The notes under the pieces are model-generated. The model had not been told where the DNA came from. It did not search any database and saw only the letters and a list, made by a program, of their open reading frames with translations. 38,450 bases of DNA, taken from NCBI GenBank assembly GCA_014730175.1, contig WJIR01000279.1, positions 1 to 38,450 of the forward strand, in the 5' to 3' direction. A program made the translations under genes and the position numbers. The stretch's first letter is position 1, and every line of letters starts with the position of its first letter. This DNA is from Candidatus Zixiibacteriota bacterium. Lineage in GTDB: Bacteria; Zixibacteria; MSB-5A5; UM-FILTER-46-8. Of the stretch, positions 19,773 to 29,296 are shown piece after piece.

Positions 19773-20369
19773 ATGAGTGAATCCAAAGATACTAAGAGAA
19801 TAGAGATCCGCCTCTCCGGTTCCGGAGGACAGGGTCTTATATTTGCAGGAATATTACTTGCAGAGGCAATTGGAATCTATGGGGATAAAAACGTGGCTCA
19901 AACCCAGTCTTATGGTCCTGAAGCTCGAGGCGGAGCATCCAGATCGGATGTGGTCATTTCGGAAGACATAATCTTTTACCCCAAAACCACTGAACTGGAT
20001 ATTTTGCTGGCGCTGACTCAGGAAGCTTGTGATAGTTATTATCCTGCGCTTAAAGGGGGTGGAACGCTTATCGTGGACTCTACTTACGTATCGCAGGTTC
20101 CGACAGATAAAGTTTACAGCATTCCGTTTACCCGTATCGCTCGTGAGAAGATCGGTACGCCGGTGGTTGCCAATGTAATGTCTCTGGGTGCGCTTGCAGC
20201 GATTACTAAAGTGGTGAAACTCGACGAGTTGGAACAGGTAGTGCTTTCCCGTGCGCCCAGGGGAACCGAGGATAAGAACAAAGCGGCGTTGAACGAGGGT
20301 TTCGAGTTAGGTGAAAAGGCAGTAAAGGACTACCGAGCCAAATTTATAGACGCCCCTCGCAGGCAATAG
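19773..20369 (+). CDS. korC: 2-oxoacid:ferredoxin oxidoreductase subunit gamma
   Basis: IRLSGSGGQGLIFAGILLAEAIG...QTQSYGPEARGGASRSDVVIS. Confidence 0.92.
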   Translation: MSESKDTKRIEIRLSGSGGQGLIFAGILLAEAIGIYGDKNVAQTQSYGPEARGGASRSDVVISEDIIFYPKTTELDILLALTQEACDSYYPALKGGGTLIVDSTYVSQVPTDKVYSIPFTRIAREKIGTPVVANVMSLGALAAITKVVKLDELEQVVLSRAPRGTEDKNKAALNEGFELGEKAVKDYRAKFIDAPRRQ

Positions 20370-20409
20370 ACACCAAACCATCTACATACTAAAAAAGCGT
20401 TAGGTTGTT

Positions 20410-20556
20410 TTATTTGTCTTTCTTAGCCGGCAAACGTCTGACGCTATTCGACCTGCATTTCGGGCAAGTCCGTTCGGTAACATTATCGGCATCATACATG
20501 CCGTCATATTCATGACCGCACATCAGGCATTTGAATAATACAGGACGCGGCGCCAT
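20410..20556 (-). CDS. 48-aa zinc-ribbon / rubredoxin-like small protein (not in ORF track)
   Basis: Hand translation [48 protein letters not shown]; its ATG overlaps the hdrA2 stop (TAATG). Confidence 0.75.
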   Translation of the reverse strand: MAPRPVLFKCLMCGHEYDGMYDADNVTERTCPKCRSNSVRRLPAKKDK

Positions 20557-23054
20557 TATGCATTAACCTCCTGATCTTGAGTAACTTTCGCTCGTTTAAC
20601 CGCCTTTTTGGCTTTCTTCTCTTCCTCCTTTTTAGCCTCTTCCTCGAGCTTTTTCATCGTGTATTCTATCTCTTCCTCGGTAACCTGCTTTAACTTCTCC
20701 TCCATATCCCGCATCACCTTGGCGAATTTCTGACCTTCGGCAGCGGATATCCATTCAAGCTGCAGCCGATCCGCTCTGATTCCCAGCCGGTCGAGTTTGT
20801 TCCAGAGCCTATCCATTCGCTTCTGAGTCCAGTGCACGGCGTTGATATAATGACAGTCGGAGAAATGGCATCCCGAAACCAGGACCATTGGAGCGCCCAA
20901 ACGAAATGCCTGCAAAACGAATTTCTCATCTACGCGTCCGGAGCACATAGTTCTGATAAGTTTGCAAGTTGTGGGATACTGCAATCTGGAAGTACCGGCC
21001 ATATCGCCTCCGGCATAACTGCACCAGTTGCAAGCAAAAACGATAAGGTGCTTGTGCGGATCGACCGATAGCAGGGCATCTACTTGCGCCATGATCTGCT
21101 CATCTGTAAAATGCCTCATCGAAATCGCATCCTGAGGACACTCGGCGGCACACGCGCCGCAGCCGGCGCAAGCGGCTTCGATAATCGTTGGTGGCTTATT
21201 GGTCTTCTTATCAGCGGATAGAATGGCATTATAGGGGCAGACTTTCGAGCATACGTCGCAGTAATTGCACTTCTCAATATCTACGTTCGATGTAATAGCT
21301 TCGATTTTGGTCTTACCGGCGTTTAGCAAAATACTCGCACGAGCAGCCGCCGCGCTTGCTTGCGTCACGCTGTCTTTGACATCCTTCGGCGATTCCACGC
21401 AACCGGCTATGTAAACACCCTTAGTCGGCGCGTCAACCGGTTTCAACTTAGGATGTGATTCCATTACGAAGCCATCGGAAGTGCTGGAAAGCGTAAGCAG
21501 CTGTTTGATCTGTGCCCCATCTCTCCTCGGTATAACTCCCTGGGATAGAACCAGCAAGTCAAGCTCATGCTTCTCGATTTTTCCCGTTGTAGTGTTTTCC
21601 ACATTCAAAACCAAGTTTTTCGTTTGGCTATCTTCCACAACATCCCCCGGGATGCCCCTGATATATTTGACTCCTTCCTCCTTGCTTCGAATGTAGAGGT
21701 CTTCGAATCCTTTGCCGAATGCGCGGATATCCATATAGAACACCTTCGCTTCCACACCCGGGTAATGATCACATAGAAGCAGTGTATCCTTCACCGTATT
21801 CATGCAGCAGATATTACTGCAATATGGATTACCGCGGCCATCCTTGGACCGTGAGCCTACACACTGGATAAATCCGATTGATTTAGGAGACTCGTGATCG
21901 CTCGGGCGGATAAAATGACCACCGGTGGGACCCCCGGCGCAGATCAACCGTTCGAATTCCATGCTGGTTATAACATTGTCAAATCGGGTATAGCCGTATT
22001 CATCGTATTCGGTGGGATCGTAGACATCCATACCGGTAGCTGCGATTATCACTCCCACTTCGAAGTTGACCAGTTCATCTTGATCATCGTAGTTTATACA
22101 TTCCTTCTCGCAAACATCGGCGCATTTGCCGCATGCGATAGGATTATTACCGAGGCAGTTTTCCATATCCAAAACATAGGAAGAGGGTACAGCCTGAGGG
22201 AAAGGCAGATAGATCGCTTTTCGAGAAGAGAATCCCTGTTGATATTCGTCCGGTACTGCTACCGGGCAGACTTTTTCACACTCTCCGCAAGCGGTACACT
22301 CCGAGGGATCCACATAGCGAGCCTTTTTACGGACGGTTACATGAAAATTACCAACGAAACCGGAGACCGATTCAACTTCGCTGAAGCTCATCAATTCTAC
22401 ATTGGGATGTCGACCGACATCCATCATCTTAGGACCAAGTATTCATATAGAGCAATCCATGGTCGGGTATGTTTTATCCAGGGCAGCCATTATCCCGCCG
22501 ATGGTTGGTTCTTTTTCAACCAGATAGACCTTATGCCCGCCATCAGCCAGATCGAGAGCCGTCTGAATACCTGTCACTCCACCTCCGATAACCAGCGCGG
22601 CCTTTGTGATCGGCACTTCAGCTTCAATCTGCGGTTGAAGGAATCTCGCCCTGGCAACACCGCTGCGAACCAAATCTTTGGCTTTTTCGGTAGCGAAATC
22701 CTTTTCACCTTGATGCACCCAACTGCAATGCTCGCGGATGTTGACCATCTCGAACAGGTATGGATTCAATCCGGCATCGGCAACGCACTGCCTGAAAGTC
22801 GGTTCATGGATTTTCGGTGTACACGATGCGACAACAACCCGGTTTAGATTGTGTTCGGCAATCGCTTTCTTGATTTCATTCTGACCCGGATCGGCACAGG
22901 TATACTTGTTCTGAATAACGGCAACCACATCGGGCATCGTTTCCGCATACTCACTAACGGAAGTACAATCAACGGTACCCTGAATGTTCAATCCGCATTC
23001 ACAAACAAAAACACCTATTCGCAATTCCTCAGGTTCTTTGGTTTTAACTGCCAT
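20556..23054 (-). CDS. hdrA: HdrA (FAD/4Fe-4S) with C-terminal MvhD domain, selenoprotein read through TGA 22445..22443 (832 aa including Sec204)
   Basis: ORFs 22443..23054 and 20556..22427 are in the same frame, separated by a single TGA: ...[10 protein letters not shown]-[TGA][15 protein letters not shown].... HdrA N-domain, FAD motif, Fe-S motifs and MvhD-like tail ([22 protein letters not shown]). Confidence 0.88.
22405..22422 (-). promoter_or_regulatory. Putative bacterial SECIS hairpin of hdrA2
   Basis: Minus strand GGATGTC-GGTC-GACATCC, perfect 7-bp stem, starts 20 nt after the in-frame TGA. Confidence 0.8.
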
Positions 23055-23119
23055 AATTGCTCCCAGGTAATTCCAATTCGATATTGTATAAACTCAGGTA
23101 ATCCATTCTCTAATATATC

Positions 23120-24259
23120 CTAATTATCAATAGCCTTAGCTATAAAATTCACAAAATCAGTTATTTCGATTCCAGTCTTCTCGTTTTCATCTCCCATCTC
23201 CGCGCATCTGAAATGTATCTGGCATTTGGGACAAGCAGTGATCAGTGTTCCGGCGCCAGATTGCACCGCTTCCTGCAGTCTGCTTTTTTGAATCTGTTTC
23301 GATGTAATATCGCAATTCATCCAGTTGGTGGTACCGCAGCAGATAGCTCCACGCCTGCAGTGAGCCAATTCCGTAAACTCAACTCCGGGGATTGACTTTA
23401 TAGAATCCCTGGGCTGGTCATACACATTCAGATACCGCCCCAGTCGGCATGGGTCTTGATAAGTGGCTTTTTCACCTAACTCCTTGAAATTGAATTTGTC
23501 GATATTCTCCGCAACCAATTCGGTAATGTGTTTAACTTCATATTTACCCGAACCAAGTCTTTCGGGATATAACCGTTTCAGAACAAGGGCACATTCCGGG
23601 CAGGCGGTGACAATGGTTTTAACTTCCGATTTTTCAAACTGCTTCATATTTTCTTCACCAAGCTCATCGAATTTCTGCAACTGCCCCAGCCAGTACAGGT
23701 CATGTCCGCAACAACGTTCGTTATCCAAGATAACCGGTTCAATGCCCAGGTAATTCAATATTTTTACCGTGTCGGCGGCAATCGAGACCGGACTGAAGTC
23801 AAAATCCTTGGCGAAGAAATCCTGATAATAAGGCAGACACCCCACAAAATATAACACATCGCCCTTCTTTTTGACCTTCAGATCGCCATTAATCCAGCCG
23901 GTCCGATTCTGTTTAAGTTTGGATTCACTCACCATTTCCATTATATAATGCAGAGCGCCGCCATGTGAGGGATTGCCCCTTTTCCCCTGAAGATAGGCGT
24001 CGGCGCGAACATCCCGCATATACTCGGAAAACCTCACATCGACCGGGCACCTCTGAGAACAGAGCTGACAGGTGAGGCAGGACCACAGAAGCTTATCGGA
24101 TATGAGATTTTCGGCGTCGTAGAAAAGTCCTTCGGCAAGCATACGCCGAGGAGAAAAAAGCTCATTGTATCTCGAGATCGGACAAACGGCGGTGCATTTA
24201 CCGCATTCCAAACAAAGGAAAGCGCGATTACTCTTTAATTTGTCAGTAGCTATGGTCAT
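23120..24259 (-). CDS. HdrC-HdrB (HdrD-like) fusion: two 4Fe-4S motifs plus two CCG domains
   Basis: CLECGKCTAVCPISR, CLTCQLCSQRCPVDVRFSEYMR, then CCGHDLYW...CPECAL and CCGTTNWMNC...CPKCQIH. Confidence 0.87.
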   Translation of the reverse strand: MTIATDKLKSNRAFLCLECGKCTAVCPISRYNELFSPRRMLAEGLFYDAENLISDKLLWSCLTCQLCSQRCPVDVRFSEYMRDVRADAYLQGKRGNPSHGGALHYIMEMVSESKLKQNRTGWINGDLKVKKKGDVLYFVGCLPYYQDFFAKDFDFSPVSIAADTVKILNYLGIEPVILDNERCCGHDLYWLGQLQKFDELGEENMKQFEKSEVKTIVTACPECALVLKRLYPERLGSGKYEVKHITELVAENIDKFNFKELGEKATYQDPCRLGRYLNVYDQPRDSIKSIPGVEFTELAHCRRGAICCGTTNWMNCDITSKQIQKSRLQEAVQSGAGTLITACPKCQIHFRCAEMGDENEKTGIEITDFVNFIAKAIDN

Positions 24260-24271
24260 TGTGTTAACTCA

Positions 24272-24730
24272 TCACTTCTTTTTATGATTCAAAGGGCTCG
24301 GTCCAAGAGCCGTTATCTGTTCGACAAACTCATTTATCAATTCCGCCCAGCGAGGTCCTTCGGCAGCGGAAACCCATTCCAGTCTCACTCTTCTCTCATC
24401 CAAACCGAGGGTTTTAACCAGCGCTTTGGTTTTGTCGAATTGCTCAACCGCTTTATGATTTCCGAAAATGTAATGGCAGTCACCGAAGTGACATCCCGAT
24501 ACCAGTACGCCATCGGCGCCCGCATTAAACGCTTTTAACACAAATGCCGGCGTTACTCTGCCGGAACACATGGTTCGGATTATCCTGAAGTTAGGAGAAT
24601 GCTGCAGACGGTTTACTCCGGCTGCATCGGCTCCGGCGTAGCTGCACCAATTGCAGGCGAAAGCTACAATATTCGGCGTAAATACTTTCTTGGATTTACT
24701 TTTTTTAGTTTTTTCAGCGCTCTTTGCCAT
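24272..24730 (-). CDS. mvhD: MvhD-like iron-sulfur subunit (FlpD/MvhD family)
   Basis: [66 protein letters not shown]. Confidence 0.9.
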   Translation of the reverse strand: MAKSAEKTKKSKSKKVFTPNIVAFACNWCSYAGADAAGVNRLQHSPNFRIIRTMCSGRVTPAFVLKAFNAGADGVLVSGCHFGDCHYIFGNHKAVEQFDKTKALVKTLGLDERRVRLEWVSAAEGPRWAELINEFVEQITALGPSPLNHKKK

Positions 24731-24733
24731 CTA

Positions 24734-27700
24734 TTAAACCTTTTGTTCTTCAAACAACGCATCGATCATTGAATTAATCTGTTCATCGGTGAAATGTAAC
24801 GAAGATATAGCGCCGGTTGGGCACCAACTGGCACAGGTTCCGCAACCTTTACACAAAGCCTGATTAATCTGAGCCGCCATAACCCCCGGAGATATCATGG
24901 TAAGCGATGGAGCCAGATAATCGCATATTTCTACACACTGTCCGCAGGCTCGGCATAGTGTCTGATCCACGGTGCAAGTGGTCGGATCGAGAGTGACCTT
25001 ATCCTTAGCAATGAAACAGGCTACTTTCGCCGCAGCGGCAGAGCCCTGCGCAATAGAATCGGCGATATCCCTTGGACCGCTAACGCAGCCCGCAAGGAAT
25101 ACACCTTCTGTGGTCGTTTCCACCGGTCCGAGCTTGGCGTGACGTTCCATAAAGAATCCATCCGCGCCCTGCGGAATCTTTAGGATTTCGTGTAAATGGC
25201 TGTTGCTTGTTTGGTTCGGCACCATTCCGGTCGCCAGAACAATATAATCGGTAGGGATTTCCAGCAAACGATTCAAGGCCAATTCAAGTATCTCCACATT
25301 ATTCGCCTTCTTGCCATTGCCGATCACCTTAGGAAGACGTTCGGGCGTATATCTTACGAATTTAACGCCTAATGCTCGTGCATGGCGATAATGCTCTTCG
25401 GATTTCGCGCCCACGGTTCGCATATCCCGGTGAAGAACAACTACATTCACCCCATTTTCCCTCAAACGCACAGCCTGCTTGATAGTTGTTGGACAGCAAT
25501 ATCTGGAGCAACCGGCGTTTTTCTCCGGATCACGTGAACCGACGCACTGAATAAAGACAACCGTTTCCGGAACTCCACCTCTTATTTCAATCTTATCTTT
25601 CGCCTCGTGGAGGATACCCTCCAATTCTATGTTGGTGATTACGTTATCATATTCGCCATAACCGAACTCATCCACCGGCTTATAAGTCTCCGCACCCGTG
25701 GCTAATATTATAGCTCCCACCTTGAAATCACCGTTGGTAGTGGATACATCGAAATTCCCGATAAATCCTGAAATGGAGTTAAGCTCGGTCGATGTCATCA
25801 CCTCCACCCTGCTGCTTTTCATCTTCTCGACCATTGTGCGAGCCAAATCCACAGCGGAAAGATTGGCAGGATAGACTTTGGTCAAATGATTGAGCATACC
25901 ACCCAAACGCCCTTGCTTTTCGATAAGATAAACTTTAAAGCCCTGCGCGTCCAGATCCAGAGCGGCTCTCATGCCGGCAACCCCTCCCCCTATAACCAGA
26001 ACGGACTGGGTGATATTGATCTTGCTCCTATACAACGGCTGTAAGTGCCGTGCTTTCGCCACTCCCATCCTTATCAGGTCTTTTGCTTTGTCAGTAGCGG
26101 TTTCGGGATGGTTTGTATGTACCCAACTGCACTGATCTCGGACGTTAACCATTTCGAACAGGTAGGGATTCAATCCGATTTGTTCACAGCTATCCTGGAA
26201 AATCGGCTCGTGGGTTCGAGGAGTGCAAGCCGCGGCAACCACACGATTGAGATTATGTTCGATTATTTTCTCCTGCATCATCCGCTGACCTTCGTCTGCG
26301 CAAAGGAACATGTTGTTTTCAACATAAGCTACACCAGGCAGGTTGGCAACCGAATCTTTCAATCCTTCAACATCCAGTACACCGGCGATATTGATTCCGC
26401 AGTGACAGAGGAAAACTCCGATTCTGGGAGGACCGGACATATCCAATTCTTTGATTTCGACAGGTTCTTCCTCCACGCGCAACTTAGCCGCATAACCTTC
26501 CGCTTCTGCAGCGGCTCCCGAAGCCATGGCGACAGAATCGGAAATATCATTAACTCCCGCGGCACATCCGCATACAAAAACGCCTTCCTTTGATGTATGT
26601 AAAGGGGAACCGTACTTAGTATCCAAGCTGAAGAAACCGTTTCCATCGAGTTCAATCCCCAAAACTTCGGCTAATTTCTCATTCGATTTCGGTGCTACCG
26701 CGCCGGCGGAGAGAATAGCCATATCCACCCTGTGATGATATATCTCGCCGGTTTCACCGTTTTCCACCTGTACGATCAGATCCATGGTCTCGGGATCCTC
26801 GGTAATTTTCGAGGGCCTTCCACGCACATACTTAATCTCCGGCATATCAAAGGATCTCTGGTAAAATTCCTCGAATCCCTTCCCCGCCGCTCTCATATCT
26901 ATATAATAGACTACTAATTCTTCTATGTCAGGCTCATGCTGTTTAAAGAGCATGCAGTCTTTGATAGCATTCATACAACAAAAGCGAGAACAATATTCGC
27001 ATCCGGCTTCCCCGCCTTCTCCCCTGGAACCGACACACTGGATGAACGCTATTTTCTTAGGAGGTTTATGATCGGAAGGCCTGACGATATGTCCCTGGGT
27101 AGGTCCCGAAGCGTTTAGCACCCTCTCCAATTCCATATTGGTCAATACATTATCATACAGTCCGTAGCCATAGCTGGAGATAGCGCTGGTATCGTATACT
27201 TCGAAACCGGTGGCTAAGATAACCGCCCCAACCTCAATTTCAACATCCTCGCCCTTATCATCAAAAAAGATGGCATCACGATCGCAGTTAGTAGCGCAAT
27301 TACTGCAGACCAGGAACTCCTCGTTCAAACAATGATCCTTATCGATTATGTAGGTATTCGGCACAGCCTGGGCAAAGGGAGTATATATCGCCTTGCGGCC
27401 TCCCATGCCGACTTCGAATTCATTGGGAACGACCACCGGACAATCCTCGACACACTGACCGCAACCGGTGCATCTATCTTCTTTAACATACCGGGGATGT
27501 TTCCTGACCTGAGCCCGGAAATTGCCGGCTCTACCGTTGAGTCCGGTTAATTCCGAGTTAGTTAATACTTCAATGTTGGGATGCCGACCGGCATCCATCA
27601 TGCGAGGTCCCAGTATTCAGATAGCGCAATCCATAGTGGGGAAGGTCTTATCAAGCTGAGCCATCCTTCCACCCAATGATGGCGATCTCTCGACCAGATA

Positions 27701-27802
27701 TACTTTAATCCTGGAAGAAGCCAGATCAAGCGCTGCCTGAATCCCCGCTATACCACCGCCTAAAACCAAGACGCCTTTTTCTCTTTTTTCCTTAGGGAGC
27801 AT
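24734..27802 (-). CDS. hdrA: Large tandem HdrA-HdrA protein, selenoprotein read through TGA 27619..27617 (1022 aa including Sec62)
   Basis: ORFs 27617..27802 and 24734..27601 are in the same frame, separated by a single TGA: ...[10 protein letters not shown]-[TGA][15 protein letters not shown].... Two FAD motifs ([30 protein letters not shown]) and multiple 4Fe-4S motifs. Confidence 0.88.
27579..27596 (-). promoter_or_regulatory. Putative bacterial SECIS hairpin of hdrA1
   Basis: Minus strand GGATGCC-GGTC-GGCATCC, perfect 7-bp stem, starts 20 nt after the in-frame TGA. Confidence 0.8.
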
Positions 27803-27849
27803 AACCTGTATCCAAATTTCGATTAATATTCAATTACACACCATATTTA

Positions 27850-28413
27850 CTAAGCTGTAACCTCCGCTGTCTCCACTAATTGTTTACCGTATTGGTATCC
27901 CTTGTCGAAAGCCTGCAAATTCAATTCCTCGGTTCCCGAGGGAACTGATGTTTCAACCGCTTTTCTCAGCGCCTTCTCGGGTAATAGTCCCGACACAGCC
28001 CCCAAAAAACCAACCATGACGATATTCAAGACAATCTTCCGGCCTAATTCTTCGGCGAAACGCGTAGCCGGTATTCCATAGTTTTTCACACCGGCTCCAT
28101 GTTCCTCGACCGGAACCAGGTCCTTTTCATAGACAACGATACCGTCCTTAGCCAAGTTATTCTTATGTGTCATATAACCATCTTTGGACATTGCCACCAA
28201 AATATCCGCTTTTGTTACGTAAGGATATAGAACACGGTCATCAGAGACTATAACCTGAGCGCTGCAAGCGCTGCCCCGCGCTTCGGGACCGAAACTCTGT
28301 GTCAAGGTGGCGTGTTGTTCGTTGAAAATTGAGGCTGCTTTGCCTATAATGTAACCGCTGAGGATTACCCCCTGACCTCCGAAACCGGTTATTCTAATCT
28401 CAGTTACTGCCAT
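27850..28413 (-). CDS. korC: 2-oxoacid:ferredoxin oxidoreductase subunit gamma
   Basis: MAVTEIRITGFGGQGVILSGYIIGKAASIFNEQHATLTQSFGPEARGSACSAQVIVS. ORF-track start 28479 extends into korB; ATG at 28413 is preferred. Confidence 0.9.
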   Translation of the reverse strand: MAVTEIRITGFGGQGVILSGYIIGKAASIFNEQHATLTQSFGPEARGSACSAQVIVSDDRVLYPYVTKADILVAMSKDGYMTHKNNLAKDGIVVYEKDLVPVEEHGAGVKNYGIPATRFAEELGRKIVLNIVMVGFLGAVSGLLPEKALRKAVETSVPSGTEELNLQAFDKGYQYGKQLVETAEVTA

Positions 28414-29296
28414 TGCCGCCTCCATAAGGTTTGAATTTGTCGCCGAAAACCCGCTTATTTCCCGCATTGAAGCATTCAATATAGGGCGGTTTATCTATAT
28501 CCACGAATTTACCGACTATGATCTGGGATTGATAATCTATGTCGATCTCCTTCGGGTCCGCTCCGTGTTTGATGACGCTATTATCATGATAGAATTTCAT
28601 GAGATCAAGCCCCGTACCGAGCTTGTTCAAACGCGCATACAATGTGGAGCAAGGCGCTACGACCTCCACAAAGGAAAATCCGGGTTTTGCAATCGCCTCC
28701 TTGATGGAGTTAGCCAGCCTGCGGATATGCAATGCCGTCCATCTTGCTACATAGACCGCACCGGAGGACGCCGCCAATAACGGTAAATTGAAAGGATGTT
28801 CGTAGCATCCGTAAGGTGATGTCGCCGACCTCGCTGTCGTCGGCGTGGTGGGCGCCACCTGTCCACCGGTCATGGCGTAGATAAAGTTGTTAACGCATAT
28901 AACGGTCATGTCAGCATTTCGCCGCGCAGTATGAATAAAGTGATTTCCGCCGATGGAGATCAGATCGCCATCGCCCGAAAAAACGATCACTTTCATATCA
29001 GGCCGAGCTATGTGCAGTCCGAAGGCAAATGGGATCGACCTGCCGTGAGTTGTATGAAACGAGTCCAGCTTCAAATAACCGGCGACTCGACCGGTACATC
29101 CGATACCTGATAGTATCGCTACTTTATTCAGATCCAGCCCGAGTTGGTCCAGCGCCATTGCCAGCGCAGTAACCGTTGTCCCAATTCCGCATGTGGAACA
29201 CCAGATATGGGGGATACGGTCCATGCGGAGGATTTTTTCCATCGGATGCTGTTTTTCTTCTACCGGAGCTTTATTTAAGGCTACTTTTTTACTCAT
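28400..29296 (-). CDS. korB: 2-oxoacid:ferredoxin oxidoreductase subunit beta
   Basis: WCSTCGIGTTVTALAMALDQ, SGIGCTGRVAGYLKLDSFHTTHGRSIPFAFGLH, GDGDLISIGGNHFIHTARRN. Confidence 0.93.
   Translation of the reverse strand: MSKKVALNKAPVEEKQHPMEKILRMDRIPHIWCSTCGIGTTVTALAMALDQLGLDLNKVAILSGIGCTGRVAGYLKLDSFHTTHGRSIPFAFGLHIARPDMKVIVFSGDGDLISIGGNHFIHTARRNADMTVICVNNFIYAMTGGQVAPTTPTTARSATSPYGCYEHPFNLPLLAASSGAVYVARWTALHIRRLANSIKEAIAKPGFSFVEVVAPCSTLYARLNKLGTGLDLMKFYHDNSVIKHGADPKEIDIDYQSQIIVGKFVDIDKPPYIECFNAGNKRVFGDKFKPYGGGNGSN

Noticed and set aside
21894-22847. 317-aa plus-strand ORF opposite hdrA2
   Set aside because: Antisense shadow of a strongly conserved HdrA coding sequence; no recognisable domain.
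24272-24730. Selenocysteine in MvhD (as in VhuD of methanococci) or in HdrB
   Set aside because: Both reading frames are intact with Cys at the motif positions; no in-frame TGA.
26045-26593. 182-aa plus-strand ORF opposite hdrA1
   Set aside because: Antisense shadow ORF; the minus strand carries clear HdrA motifs.
20556-27802. Reading the two broken hdrA genes as frameshifted pseudogenes or assembly errors
   Set aside because: Both breaks are single in-frame TGA codons at the homologous CxxC position, the frames on both sides are intact and conserved, and each has a matching downstream hairpin.
28400-28479. Extended N-terminus of korC in the ORF track
   Set aside because: The extension lies inside korB; conserved KorC sequence begins at MAVTEIRITGFGGQG (28413).
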